A stretch of 64,000 nucleotides of DNA from Onchocerca volvulus (Eukaryota; Nematoda; Chromadorea; Rhabditida; Onchocercidae): the NCBI GenBank assembly GCA_000499405.2, contig HG738139.1:11713938-11777937 (forward strand). The letters are read 5' to 3'. Under the pieces are notes generated by a model. It saw only the letters and a list, made by a program, of their open reading frames with translations, was not told the origin of the DNA and did no database searches. Positions 14,290 to 28,398 of this stretch are shown here, piece after piece (the stretch's first letter is position 1; every line of letters begins with the position of its first letter). A program made the position numbers and the translations under genes.

Positions 14290-16304
14290 TTAATGATTGT
14301 AGGTACTGTTGGTATTTTTGGTATTCCTTTTGAAATCACGCTTCTCCCAACCATTATCTTTTACCATATGCGCCAATTCGATGATAAATTTACCTTCTTT
14401 ATACTTTTGACTAACTTCAAATGCATGTTCCTAAAATTCTATTAGAATAAATAAACGTCAATTAAAATTAAAATTAATTAAAATTATTGAAATATTGTCA
14501 TATTACATAACATATACTTATATATATATATATATATATAATGAATAATAAATATTGGAAAGAAATTTAATGAAAAATTTACATATTTCCAGCCAAGTGT
14601 TGTTTTGCAACATTCACAGTATATATCTGCTACTGCATGAAGGCCAGTTAATAGCACACGTTCTTCTGCTGGACCACATCCTATATTTACCCTTAAAAAA
14701 TACAAATATTTTCTCATTTTTTAATCATATATTTTATGATTGATAATAAAAATACTTCTTTATTCCTGAAAATTTTTAACTTTTTTCTGAATCTTTTTTT
14801 TTTTTTAAAGAAATTCAGAAAAAGTAAAACAAAAAAAAAATTATTAAGTGATTAGTTGAGATGACTATAATAAGTATATGACTATTTTAAAAGATATTTA
14901 CATAACTATTTTTAGTAATTTATGATGCATACTATGTAATTGTGCACGTCATCAATAATCGAATTATAATAAATTTTCCGAAAGAGATTTATTATTAGCA
15001 AAATGTTTTAACATTTTAATTCACTTGAGCAATATGCTAACTAAAATTTTTAAATATTTCAAAGATAATCGAAAATTACGATAAAATGGGATGAAATTAC
15101 ACAAAGATTTTAAGATTTTAAAAACTTTTTGAAAACACTTTGTCAAATTTATTTCAAGCTTTTCCTCACACTTTATTTTAGAATAATCGATAGAAAGGAA
15201 TTGCTCAGCGAAAATTTATTTGAAAAGAAAAAAAAGAAAGGGACTTACACAGAATTGAACAAATAAGCTTTCCCTTGGCTACCTTGGAAAGACTGCAAAA
15301 AAAAAAAAAAGAAATGAAATATTTTCCTTCATTTTTTCAAACTTTTTTGATTCAATGAAAAATACAACAAATGCAGAAAGAAAAATAAAATTAAAGAAGA
15401 AAAAGAAAACTCGGATATGATGAAATTGTCTGATGTAATGATAAAACAATTTAAAAAATGAACTTTTAAAATGAAAAAGAAATACGAACTAAAAGATGAT
15501 AAACGAATTTTTTTTTTAAATGAAATTCCGAAATTTGATAAAATGAAGAAAAACTAGAAGAAAAAAAAACTCACCTTTGAAATGAGCTCATTATGATTAG
15601 CCAAATTTGCACGACAATGTACACAGCTATAGGTACGAGCTCCATCTGGCAGGTAAGCCTAAAGAAACAATTAAAATTAAATAATTGAATATTTCTAATT
15701 AAGCGAAATGTAACTATCATAAAATCAAGTCTAATCATTTGATTTTATCATTTCATATCACTCATGAAATGTATAACAAATGTAACTTTATTAATTTTCA
15801 ACTTTGATCACTATCATTCTAATTATAATTTCATTTCAATTTCGTTTACTATTTAACTTAACTATTCCATTTTAATGTTTAGTTATTAATAATTTAAAAT
15901 GAACTATTCTATTTTACAAAAATGAAACAGCATTTTGTATAAAAATTTCAATTATAAAATTTCCATATAAAATTCCATTTTTATTAATAAAATGAAACAA
16001 AATTTAACAAATAAAATTTGATAATTTTCAACTACGAAGTAAAATAAATGATTTGATGGCCAATACTATAAATCAAAAGTCTTATTGAAACAAAAAAAAT
16101 CATGTATTCATCAGGATTGAATAAGGTAATACTAATGATACGATTATAATTTGATAGCATTTTAAAATAATCGTAAAAATTCGATCAAATTATTAGATAT
16201 CACTGATAATCAGAAAAAAAGTTAAAAAATATGAATACTTGAAAAGTTTTCGATCTTTCTTTTTTAATTGGTTCGACAAGTTTAATAGCTGGTATTGCAG
16301 CCAT
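14290..16304 (-). CDS. ypel: Yippee-like zinc-binding protein (YPEL1-4 type), five exons
   Basis: Exons on the minus strand are 16304-16239, 15658-15575, 15292-15249, 14691-14583 and 14430-14290 (stop), giving 147 residues. Phases agree at every junction, with GT donors and AG acceptors. The protein is a Yippee domain very close to vertebrate YPEL1-4: [19 protein letters not shown], then [35 protein letters not shown] or close variants, and [17 protein letters not shown]. The zinc ligands are the two CX2C pairs C34/C37 and C90/C93, separated by 52 residues as in the family. The N-terminal 22 residues and the last 17 residues ([17 protein letters not shown]) lie outside the conserved domain; typical YPELs end near GWE. 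YPEL proteins are small nuclear/cytoplasmic factors, some associated with CTLH ubiquitin-ligase complexes and cell division. The start was chosen as the first ATG of a phase-0 exon. There is no neighbouring gene within 10 kb. Confidence 0.93.
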
Positions 16305-16439
16305 TAGAAATCTTCGAAATAATCGATAAAAACCACGACAGCAGGACAGAATCCGCTCAATGATGATGATTGTGATTGATTCAACAAATAAAGCACAGAA
16401 AAATGAATAAGTCGTTCTTGTATAGCAATGACAATTTTT

Positions 16440-16467
16440 TTTTCACGGAAAATGAATTCCGTGAAAA
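16440..16467. promoter_or_regulatory. 11-bp inverted repeat upstream of the Yippee gene
   Basis: TTTTCACGGAA and its exact reverse complement TTCCGTGAAAA are separated by six bases (AATGAA), about 140 bp upstream of the Yippee start codon. It could be a hairpin in the 5' UTR or a palindromic protein-binding site. The perfect arms are visible; the function is inference. Confidence 0.4.
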
Positions 16468-18629
16468 TTTCAAAATTTCGGGATTCTAAATTCAAACGCT
16501 AGAATATACAGCAAAGGAATTTTTTAGTCTCGAAATTCGAAGAAATCAAGTGTTGCGATTTATATTTATAATCGTTTTCGGAATCACTATAATAAAAAAA
16601 AAAAAAAAAAAAAAGAAAATAATCAGAAAGTGCATTTTTTGGTCAAACAAACATAAATTTTGCACTTCCAAACAATAAGGAAGTAAATCGAAAAAACGGA
16701 AGAGAAAAAAGATAATGAGGAACAAAATTTTTAATCAATATTTAAAAAAAAAAAAAATTGCTTACTTTTTATAAATTCATATCACTATTACTATGATTCT
16801 AGTCTTAATGGATCAAATAATTACTTGATTTGATCTATTAAATGGAGATATAAAGTTTAATAATAGCAATAATAATAGTAATAATTAATCCATTATCATT
16901 AATATATCTATTATCATTATCATCATTAGTAATAGTTCTAACCGAATAAATAAAACAATAAGATATGGATAAAAATCAAAGTTGAATGATAAATAAAATA
17001 TATCCAATTCAAAATAGAGAGAGACAGGGAGGAATAGAAAAATTATAAATATGAAACTTAAATTTAAATAATGGACTTGAAATATTCCAATGAAAAAAAA
17101 AAAACATGAAACAGGTAACAAAATGAAATTAAGGGAAGAAGAAGGAGGAAAAAAAGAAGAATTAACAATAGAATGAACAGAGAATGAAAAGAAAAAAGGA
17201 AATGAAGAAATTGAATTTTTATTGACGCGAAAAAAATATATATTACGAATTACTAGAAATTAAGCAATAAAAATTTCAACTTTAGAATAGTTTAATTGCA
17301 AAAAAAAAAAATAAAAAAGAAAGAAAGAAGGAGAAGAATGGTATTAGACGAGTAAATTTACATGCATTATGCAGTATGCATGCATATAAAACATGCAATA
17401 TAAATGCAAATAAATATGGGACATATAATATTATGTTAATTTATTGTTTAATTAAGATAAATATAATTATCATTATTATGTTAGATGTTACAATCTAAGC
17501 AAATAACAAATTTATATAAATAAATACGCAAGATTATTTTGCTCAAAAATGACAATTTCAAATATTTATGAATAAATAATTACGAATTTCATACAATATA
17601 ATTAATATCATATATTATCATGTAATGATGCTAGTGTTAATAATATGAGAATATTTGATTATTTTCTCTTTTTTTATTTTAAATCTAAATTTTCATTCAG
17701 AATTTTTAAATCTTTGATTAAAATTTTCAAATTCAAATTGAAAAAAAAAACTTTTTGAATTAATGTTGTTGACGAAAATTTTTGATAATATAAACTTATT
17801 GAAAATCAGTGATGCAAAGAATGGATGACGTAACTTTCATGAAAATAAGATGGAAATTTGATTGGCGAAGTGAAATACGTCAATGATTGAAAACAAAAAT
17901 ATTTTTAAGTAAAAATTAATTAGCAAAGGCTAATAGCGAAAATTAATTATTGAAAGCTGCTAAGGTTTACTGTAATTAAATTTTCTAGCTGTGACGAATT
18001 ATTATATCATTTAAAATACATCGATTAAAATGAAATTTCGATTTATTTGATTTATTTAATTTTTTTCATTCAACAATTCAGCAATTTAGCTTGCTTCATT
18101 TCAATTCGATATTTACTTCCTCATTTCAAAATTCAAATAATAATCTAAAATCAATTTATTAAATATATATGAAGATCAATGAAAAAAATCGGAATAAGTA
18201 AATCGGATATTTCTTTAGCATTTCCTTCAAATTAAAATAATTCACTCTGAAGCTTAACTTTCATAAATATGATTTACGATTTTTTTTTTAGGAAAATAAT
18301 ATAATGTTTTAATGTAATATAATACTCTCAATTATCGCTTTAACATTAACAATAATTGCAAATAAAAGTGCTAATAATAGTAATAATAATACTAATGAAA
18401 TAAAAAAAAAAAAAATTATTGCTTAATGTAATGGCAATATAATACTTTTATATTCTTTTATTGATTAGTATCATGTATTTATTCCCGACAATATTTTCTG
18501 ATATTTTAAACTTGATTTATTCAAATTTTTTCATACGTAAAAACGAAAATATGATAAGAAAAAATGATGAAATTTTATCAGTATGATCAAAAAAAATGAA
18601 ATGAAAAAATTTTGTCATTTTAGGAAAAT

Positions 18630-18880
18630 AATAAAATGAATTAACTTTAAATAATTAGTAATAAAATGCATTAAGTAAATTTTAGAATAAATGATAAAAT
18701 GAATCAAGAATAAATAATAAACATTGAATTATTTTAGAGTAAATAATAAAATCAATAAAATGAATGATGAATGAATGATAAAATGAATTAATTGTAAAAT
18801 AAATAATGAAATGAATTAATTTTAGAATAAATAATAAAATGAATTAAATGAAATTTTTGTCACTTTAGAATAAATAAATA
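18630..18880. repeat. degenerate AT-rich tandem repeat
   Basis: About 250 bases are made of imperfect units of roughly 30-40 bases, with the consensus core GAATTAATTTTAGAATAAAT followed by AATAAAAT. Units vary in length and sequence, so this is an old, decayed minisatellite. Confidence 0.6.
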
Positions 18881-20776
18881 ACAAATAAAAGGAAAATTGA
18901 AAAAATTTGATACAAAAGATGAGAAGAAGTTCGGAAGAAGACAAATGAAATGATCAGAAATCAAAGTAAAATGCTTCACATCAACTTACTTTACACATCT
19001 AAGTAAGACATAAACAATACAGGTGGCTATTGAGGAGAAGAAGGAGAAGGATTTATGTAAATACTTCTGGCAACAGACTTTCATCTCAAAATTTTCAAAA
19101 TTATTATACATTTTGAGAAATTGGAAGAATAAACAACAAACGTAATATTTCAATATCATCATTTGTTCATAATTTAATTTCTAATCAATCCAAATGAATA
19201 TTTCAATTCGGATTATTTGATTTCACACTATACGACTAGATAGAATCGTAAAAATTATATTTCCTTTAATTTAATTATAAAAATGTAATGATTGCAATTT
19301 TCGACCTGCTATGTATAATATACATATCTATTTAGAAGAAATTGATATATGTATGTTGATAAAATAATGATCGAATGTAAATTAAATAAATTGAATTGAA
19401 TTAGATTAAATTGAATTATTTTTGAAAGAAAATGAATAAAATAATTTTATCAGTAGTATAATTAAAGAAAAGACAAGAATGTTACAATTGTGATAACAAA
19501 TGGATATAATTATAATATGGAAAGCTTAAAATTTAATTAAAATTTTTTCTAAGAATTTTAAACTCTATTCAGTAACTCATTTTTTTTCCGCTTCTTAGTT
19601 AGGAAAAACACTATTGTTTTTAACTAATTTACATAATTCACAAAAATTCATCAAAAATTAATTCAATTTTTGCGTCATTAATTTTGAATTTTGAAAAACA
19701 AAAAAGCAAATTCCACAATTTTACTGCTAAAATTTCCGGAGGTTTTTACCGAAAAAAAAAAATAGAAGCAAAAGAATCCCAAATATTATATCTTAGTTCC
19801 AAAAACTTATTAATTTTCCCTAATTATTTTGTTACTAATGTCATTTATTTGCATTAATTAATTGCCTTATGCAATTGACAATCTAATTTTAACAGAATTT
19901 TCATCCTATTACTAAAAATTCTGAGCAAAATATGAACTTACATCATATATGCAAATTAGTAAATACCCACGAAGAGATAAAAATTGTAAAATTGAAGTGA
20001 AGAATTTATTTATGCTACTAAAATCAATAAATTATATGGGAAGCATATAAAAATACATTTAATTCTAGTCATTTCATTTTATTCTATGCCGCATATTCCT
20101 TAATTAACCAATAATTATAAATGAGTAAAATAACGTAACAATTATGGATGGATGAAAAGAAGATTAATTTTAAAAATCGATTGAAAAAGCAAAAAAAAAG
20201 AAAAGTTGCAAAATTGGAAAAATGTTAGAAATAATTAGAAATGGGAAAAAGAAAGAAGGAAAGAAAATTGAAAAGATATAGATGAAACGATGAATAAAGT
20301 AGAAAAGAAATTTTTCTTCCTTTTTTATTTTGACAAATCAATTTACTTACAAAATTCATTTGCTTCAAATTTTATCGGAAACAAATGAAATGAAAAAAAA
20401 AAAAAAAAAAAGAGGACATAACGTATGAATTATTTATCAACTGATACAAATCATCTTTTTTCAAATTTTTCGTCTTTTATTTTTGAAACAATTAATAAAG
20501 GAAAAAGAATGGGAGGGAAAAATTTGAAACTTTCAAACAAGTTTTGGTCCTCTCGAAAGATGATAATAAGTTCGAAGGAACAGCGAAGACAGGAAATCGG
20601 AAAAAATGAGAAGTCAAATAAGTATTTGCTCGAATTTTGTCATATTTTTCAATTTTCTTTTTTTTTTTTTCTTTTTTCTTACATCTGCTTGCTTTCTCTG
20701 AAAAAAAAAATACAAACTAACGAAAAAAAAAATATTTAAAGGATTATTTTTTTTTTTTTTTAAATACATAAGAAAT

Positions 20777-20884
20777 GAAGAAGAAAAGATCGATTTTTGG
20801 AAATGAAGAAGAAAAGATCGATTTTTGGAAATGAAGAAGAAAAGATCGATTTTTGGAAATGAAGAAGAAAAGATCGATTTTTCA
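20777..20884. repeat. perfect 28-bp tandem repeat, almost four copies
   Basis: The unit begins GAAGAAGAAAAGATCGATTT and ends TTGGAAAT (28 bases). It occurs at 20777, 20805, 20833 and 20861, the last copy losing its end. The copies are identical over the shared length, so expansion is recent or homogenised. Confidence 0.9.
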
Positions 20885-21158
20885 ACGATTTGAAAATTCA
20901 TAAAATTTCAGAATGATAATAAATCATAATTATATACCATAAATAGTACAATTTGACTTGCAAAATGTTTTGATAACTGTAATAATTCATAAATAATACT
21001 GCTAATTAAAATGCAAAAAGAAAGTAAGATAATAAAAAAGAAAAAAAGAAAAAAGATTAAAGTGAAAAATAAATTCTTGAAATTTAATATATTTGAATAG
21101 CAATTCCATTTCAAATTTTAATAAAAATAATAATAAATGCAACCAACAAATTGTAGTA

Positions 21159-21204
<46 letters not shown>

Positions 21205-21205
21205 C
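21159..21205. repeat. (AAT)n microsatellite
   Basis: Uninterrupted TAA/AAT trinucleotide repeats cover about 45 bases, followed by imperfect AATAATAGTAATGATAATAA repeats to about 21240. Confidence 0.9.
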
Positions 21206-22264
21206 ATGATAATAATAGTAATGATAATAATAATATTAACAATCAAACCAGAATTTCTTCTTTTTTAATACGGCGTTAATGCTGTTATAATTTCTGATTA
21301 CATTCGTCAGCATAAAAATCCTTGTAATTATTGATTTAATATTAATAAACTTCCAATAAATGAACTTAACTTCCTCACTCATATAAATCGATTATTCAGT
21401 TGCTCTTTTAAATATAATTTTCGAATATTTTTGAATTTTTCAAATATAATCCTAAAAGAAGAAAGAAGAAACAAAATCGAAATTTTTTCAAATAAATGAA
21501 ATATGACATTTTTCGCATTATTCACAAGATTTTTCCCCTTTCTTTTTCTTCATTTCTGTTTTCAACAATTACAAAAATTGAAATAGTTCGATTCGCTTAA
21601 TTTTCCTTTCCAGTTGAATTCAAAAAAGAAAACACACCTATTATTATTGTAAATGAAGAAGAAAATTTAATAAAAAAGAATGAAAAAAATTAATGAATTT
21701 CTTCTTTTCAATTAAAAAAGAAAAAGAAATCTAACAAATTATAGGAATAAGAAAAAATATAAGCGAACAAATGCAATAATTTAATGAAACACTTTTATTT
21801 TTTGCAATAATCAAATTTAAATTATAGATAGTATACAATTTAATCTTAAAACAGATTTTTAAATTCTTTTTTAAATAACAAAACAAGTATTGTTAGTAAT
21901 TTCTGTATTTATATATATAATTTTCAGAAATGAAAAATTATTGATAAACAAAGAAAAAAAAAAAGAATTTAGTCTAGCCAATAAATGAAAATAATCAATA
22001 AGTGTTAAAAGATGAAAAGAAAAAATCTAATCAGCAAATCTGAAAAAATTAGTAAATTTCAATTTGATGGAAAAATTATTGCTCAAAAATATTTAATCGA
22101 TTTCATGAAATAAGTAGGAGGAAGTAAAGATAAAAAAGCAAAATGAAAAAATGATAAAAATTATCCATTTCATTCTTTATATGTTTTTATCTAGTAATAT
22201 TATCATCAATCACTCATTTTATTTTATTTCCTTTGTCAAAAATAAGTAAAATTAAGTATAGTAA

Positions 22265-22500
22265 CATTAACAGTAATTGATAATATTATTAATTAATAAT
22301 ACTATCATTATTATTATTAATAATATTAGCAATAACAACAACAAAAACAACGACAACAAAAATAACAACAATAATAATAACAACAACAACAACAAAACAA
22401 CAAAAGCAACAACAATAGCAACAACACCAATAACAACAACAACAATAGCACGGACAATAACAATGGCAATAATTGCAATAATTATCAAACACAACGACCA
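22265..22500. repeat. compound AAC/AAT trinucleotide satellite
   Basis: The tract starts as ATT/AAT repeats and passes into a long, slightly interrupted (AAC)n tract. It creates open frames in several registers (poly-Asn and poly-Thr on plus, poly-Val/Leu/Cys on minus), which I do not regard as genes. Confidence 0.85.
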
Positions 22501-22688
22501 TTCATAATTCCATCCTTTTCATTTGCCTTAAATTTCCTTCCGTAAATGATTGGAAATGAAAAAATACGAAATATTGATTACTGATTTTATCTTCTTTCTT
22601 CTTCTAGTCATTTCAATCTCCAATCCTTTTAAATATATATAATTGCATTCTTTTATTCTTGACTTATTGTCATAAATAATCAGTTGTC

Positions 22689-22710
22689 AGTATGCAAAAT
22701 TTTGCATACT
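22689..22710. promoter_or_regulatory. perfect 22-bp palindrome with two octamer-like half sites
   Basis: AGTATGCAAAA followed directly by its reverse complement TTTTGCATACT, with no spacer. Each arm contains TATGCAAAA, close to the ATGCAAAT octamer bound by POU-domain factors. The palindrome is visible; any binding function is inference, and there is no gene nearby. Confidence 0.35.
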
Positions 22711-24156
22711 AAAAAATTCGAAAAAATGAAGTTGGGGAAGAAGAAAAAAATAGAAGAAATCATCTCTTTATCGATCGCATAAATATGAAAAATTTTTTTT
22801 GTTCGATATACATAAACAAGATGAAAGCAAAAATAATGCATCGTAAATTATTGGATAACGAAAAACTGAAAATTTTTAAGAATTAAATTTCGTTAAATTT
22901 CTTATGAAAAATAAGAGAAAGGTTTAAATTCCTAAAAATAAAGAAAAATATTAAAAAAAATTGGTGCAAAATTAGTAATAATTAACATCCAATCTATAGT
23001 AGCATTATTATTATTTTACATTCTTTCAAAGTTTGTCTTCTCTTATAACTAGAATTTTAAAAATATTTTATAATATTAATATCCCAAAACTATTCATTAA
23101 AATAAAAGTAAAAATTTGAAATCAATTAGTTTAATCATATCTCTTTTCCATCCTTTTCATTCTTATTTTTGAATTATAAATTTCAAACTTTCAATTTTTT
23201 CTATTAAGAGTTAGAATTAAATTGCTTTCTTATTTTCAAATTGTAAATTTCAAATTTTCGATTATTATTAAGATTTAGAGTTAAATTTCTTTTAAGAATT
23301 TTAGGAGTTTCTTATGAAAAAAAAAGCAAGTTTACTTTCTTTTTTTTTAAAAGAAGCTTAAAGTTTCAGGTTTTTTTTTCGGAATTTTAAAGAATTATTC
23401 CATTTTTTTTGGTAAAGTTTAAAATAAAACAAAAATGATAAATAGCAAAGATAAAAAAGTTTGTTTTTTTAGCTTCTGATAAATTAGCAAGAGATTTTTA
23501 CTTATTTACAAAAAAAAAAAAAAAAAAGAAAAAAAAAGATAATAATTGATATTGTTAAAGAAAAAAGGAAAAAATTTTTAGCCAAAAAAAAAGCATAAAT
23601 AATAGAATAACATTATTTTTTAAAATAGATTAATTGAAATTTTTAAAACAAAAAAGAAAACTTTAAAAAAAAAAGAAAAAAAGAAAAAAAAAGAATGAAA
23701 AGGAAAGATGAAAATAATAAACAAAATAGATGGATGAAGTGGACGACAAAAGAATAAAGACGAAACAGATAGGTTATGATAATAATAATAATAATGTTGT
23801 TGCCAACATTTATTATTGTTTACATTTACGACGTATACATTTGAATGTAAATACGCAAGACGAGTTATTTATGAGGGAGAGAGAAAATTGGAGAGAGGAA
23901 AAGAATAAAATCGGATGATGACAATTGGCGACAATTGATATAATTTTGGTGGAAATGAGGATTTGACCAAAAATGAGGTCAACTTGGGAAAGACAAAGAA
24001 AGAAGGAGATAGAGGAGCAAGAGTAAAAGGTCAAGATGTAGGATGAATTATTTTTTTTTTTTTTTTTGCTAATCAAATTAATTCAATATTTTTTGATTAA
24101 AGATAATTAAATTTTAAGAAAATATGAAAGACTTATTTAAGGAATTTTGTTTTGAT

Positions 24157-24735
24157 GCCATAATTAATAAATAAATTATTCCACTAATAATTATTAATTG
24201 AATTCAATCATAGCTTGTTTATCATATATGGTTTATATTGATGATTTAATTACAAATGTTTGCCAGACAAAATTAGATACCAATTTCTAATTAAAAATTA
24301 AATTAAATAAATACTGGGATAAATATAATATATTCAGGAAATATGAGAGATTTATTCCGGAATTCTGTAATGTACGATTGAAGTAATGAACGAATAATGA
24401 AATGGTTAAGCAAATAAAATTATATTTTTACACCATAATAAATTCATCATTAATCAAATGATTTGGAATAATTTTATGCTTGTTAAATTAATTATTACAA
24501 TTATTATAGACATTTGTTTTAACCGTTTGTATCATCCGTTTTTCCGATTGTACATATATTTCGAATACAGATATGGTGTATATTTGGATGATGAAGTATT
24601 CGGAAAGATGTCATAATTAACTAATTATTCCATTAAGAATCACTAATTGAATTCAATCATAGCTTGTTTACCACATTTGAATGTGTTAATGACCGAATTG
24701 TATATGTTTATCAGACAAAGTTATTTACCAGTTGA
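24157..24735. repeat. pair of diverged direct repeats (about 130 bp)
   Basis: Copies at about 24157-24285 and 24609-24735 share CATAATTAA near the left end, the block TTGAATTCAATCATAGCTTG and a later ATGTTT...CAGACAAA block in the same order and spacing. They are about 450 bases apart. The repeat may be a segmental duplication or two copies of a short interspersed element; no terminal repeats were recognised. Confidence 0.6.
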
Positions 24736-27700
24736 AATGGATTTATTTGATTTTTAATTTTTGACTTTACATCCTTTTTCAGCTAAAACTAAAAAAAAAA
24801 TTTTTTATTTTGCTGAAAATTTATAAACAACTTAAAAATAATTAATATAATGCTATGAGAAATATTCGTTATGTCATATTTCATTTATACGTGCGTGATT
24901 TTTAAACATAGCAGAAATACCACATTCGTTTGAAATTTAGGAATTTTTCATTTTTCTTTTTTTTTTTTCGAAATTTTATAATATTCAGTGCTGGAAAAAA
25001 AAAGATATTATTATCTGTGAGTAAAAATAATTAAATGTTTATATATTTATTGAATTTAGAAAGAAAAAAGTATGTATATTTTAGGAAAACTTTTAGAAAA
25101 AAGTAAAATCTATTAGAAATCTTTTAATAAATTAATTTAAAATATTTTAAAAAAAGTTAAATTTGAGAAATAAAAAATCACTGATAATATGTATATCCAG
25201 TTCTTTTGCGAATAACAATAAATTTTAATATCTTTTGAAATCTCTCGAATGATTACTAATAACTGGAATATATCAGAATCAATAATGGTTTTGAAACATA
25301 CAATTTAATTCATTAAATTCCAAGTGAATTAATTATATATTTGAATCAATATTTATCAATTTACTCATACATTTATATCGATTAATTAGTTTGAAATTAC
25401 AACAAATATATATGAATGAAAAGAACAGTTAAATTCAAATAATAATAATAATAAAAAAAAAAAAACCGAATGAAATGACATAGTTGAAAATAAATTTTAA
25501 AAAATATGCCAACAATAATATGACATTTCTAAAATTTAAAATTGAATAAAATATTACTAATTGATTGATGTTGTTTTATCGAATGATTTTTTTTTCCTTT
25601 CTTTTTTTGATTGAAATGTCACCAATATATGTTTACATTCAAACAAATACAAAAATTTTATTTTTCCCTTTTATTTTCTCATCAAAATTATTCATCAAAA
25701 CTCAACAAACAAATTTGCTAACATTTTAAATGTTAACTTTGTTCCAACCAATACTGACAAATAGAAAAAAGAAAAAAAAACAAATATCAAACTTCAGGTA
25801 AAATCAAGAAATAATGAAAGAGATGGAAAAGCAAGGAAGCAGAAAACAAAAAGACGGAAAATTCAAACAATTCGAATTATATGAAATTAAATTAACTAAA
25901 ATAGTTTTATTTTAATGGGGAAAATTTTCGGAAAAAAAAAAAAGAAAAAACAAGAATTTCTTGTAAAAAAATAAAACAGCTAGGCGGATAAGAGACGAAA
26001 ATCATTTCCTAAATTCAAATCTTTCGAAATAAACTGAAATGAACTTTTCAAATTCAAAATATATTTTGAAAATACAACAAACAAGAAGGAAGTATTCTTT
26101 CCCTCTTTTCTTCCTTTCTTTTTCCCTCTCTCTTCTCTCCTTCTCTTTCATAAAAATGCTGTTTATATTTGATTTACACTTCTTAAATAATAATAACAAT
26201 ATGCAAAGAAATAAAAAATATTTCTTAATGCTATATAATTTAAATTTTATTTAATTTAATCAAATTTTGTATACATTTATTTCGGATTAAATAATTGTTA
26301 CTCAGATTTTTGCAATATTTTCCAAAGTTTTCAATAATTACTTAATTAAAAACCTAAAACAAGGAAAAAAAGGAAAAATAAAGTTTTAATTAAAACTAAT
26401 TTCTTCTTTTGAGAGTAACACGTAAATAGAATATGAATAATGAATGAATAAATAAATATATATATATATATGAATAATGAATTCCAGTTATTCAATCTGA
26501 AGAAAGAAAAAAACTATTAGTTCTTTTTAATGTATTATAAGAAAATTTCAATTCAAAGTTGGATCAATAATTTGTAATATACAAAATGTGAAATATTTCG
26601 AGAAATGGACAAAAAAAAAGCTTTATAAATGTCATTTACAAATTAAATTGTCATAAGTGCTAGCAACAAATGTTGGCAAAAATGATATGATGGGAAAAAA
26701 ATGATGAAAATTTCAAAAATATTAAATTTTATATCAGTTTGAAGTAAATAAATTTCGTTTTTCTAGTTTTTATATGAAATTATTTCATTCCTGAAGTACA
26801 ATGAATATATGTCCGGTTTTCTTTATAATTATCGTTATACCGAAAACTTCTTTATTTATTAGCTAATTAGTTAATTATTAATGCATATATAATATATTTT
26901 AACAAAGGTAATAATCCTGGCAATAAAATTCACTTTATATAATATGTTTTAGTAATCAAGCAAAAAACAAACAAATAAAACAAAATAGCCAATTAATTAT
27001 TTATTTTTGAAAAAAATTAAAACAATGCAAAATATAATATGTAAAAATTTGATTTAATAAATAATTAATTAAAGAATTATAAAGAATAATTGGAGAAAGC
27101 ATTTTTGATATTTTATTGATTACACTTCTCTTGAAAATAAAATTATTTTTAAATTTTGCCAAAATATATTGCTTTTTTGTAAACATCACCATAATATCAT
27201 CCCAATGAAAAAAGAATAAAAAGAAAGAACGTTCGATAATCAATCTAAAATGATTCGTTTTGTAAAATGGTTTGAAACAGTACGATGACATTATTTATTT
27301 GTTAGAATGTAGAAAGCACTTTGATAGATTATCTTATTTGTTTGTTTTTTGATTTTGATTTTTGAAATTTTAGATAATTAATTTCTTAAATTTAACGATA
27401 AAAAAAAAAAGAAAGAATGGAAAGAAAGATAAAAATAACTAATATTTTTGACCTTTTAAAATAATATATGAAGAAAAATAATAATATCTTCATTTACAAA
27501 ATGGATAAAAAAGAAAATGATTACTGAAAAATCTGAAATGATTTTATTGCTTTTTTTTTCTCTAAAAAGAAAAAAAAAAATATTAATGATTTAAATCAAA
27601 AAATACTTCGACTTGACAAGGTTTACCAAAAATTTGAGAGGCATTTATTTAGTTCTTTTTTTCTTTTTCAAATGTTAAAATCTCTTTTTTCCTCTTTTTT

Positions 27701-28398
27701 TCCTTTTTTTTTTTTTTTTTTGAATATTAATTTAAATCGAAAAGTACAAACAAAAATAGAATCAATTAATTGGTTTTAAAAATTTGCAAAGAATAAATAA
27801 ACTATAATGCTGATTTTCTATAGATGTATGTGGCATACCTGATTATTTTGCTTGATTTTGAGATAATTTATTTATTTTTTTTTTATTAAATTCCAGGAAA
27901 AATCTGGATAGCTTGCAGTGAAGAAAAATTATAATAATCGTAAAACCACTCATTTTATTTATTGCAAAAATAAAGTGTAGAACTAGACCAAGTCAATTTA
28001 CCTAAATTACTAAAAATAGTAAATAACATTGTCATTACGATACATAAAATATCCTTTTCCAATATTCTGTACGCTTTTTCTTAACCTACATCCATTATGA
28101 AGAATTGCGGTTTTATCTGCAATTTCGAATTTATGTTTAAAACTTGTCATAATAAAAGTTAGATATTATGATGCAAAAGAGAAAAATCGAGAAAGATGTA
28201 TTGGAAGGAAAGGTGAAAAAAAAGCGAAGAAAAACGAAAAAGAAGAGGGCATTTTGAAAAAAAAAAAAAGGGAAGAAAGGACGATGATTTTGATGGGAAT
28301 GAAAAAAAAAAAAAGAAATATTTATTGATAAAAGGTTAATTTGCTATATTGCTTGCTCGCATTTTGCATTATTTTTGTGAGCTATGAGATGTGGATGT

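Noticed and set aside
20614..20901. Minus-strand frame with repeated KIDLFFFISKNRSFLLHF-type segments
   Set aside because: The repeats come from the 28-bp DNA tandem array, whose length is not a multiple of three over the copies; no domain or splice partners.
22267..22507. Overlapping poly-Asn/Thr and poly-Val/Leu open frames
   Set aside because: They are six-frame translations of an AAC/AAT microsatellite.
23730..24076. Opposed open frames in a purine-rich stretch
   Set aside because: Low complexity, no splice-compatible exons and no recognisable motif; may be regulatory but not supportable as a gene.
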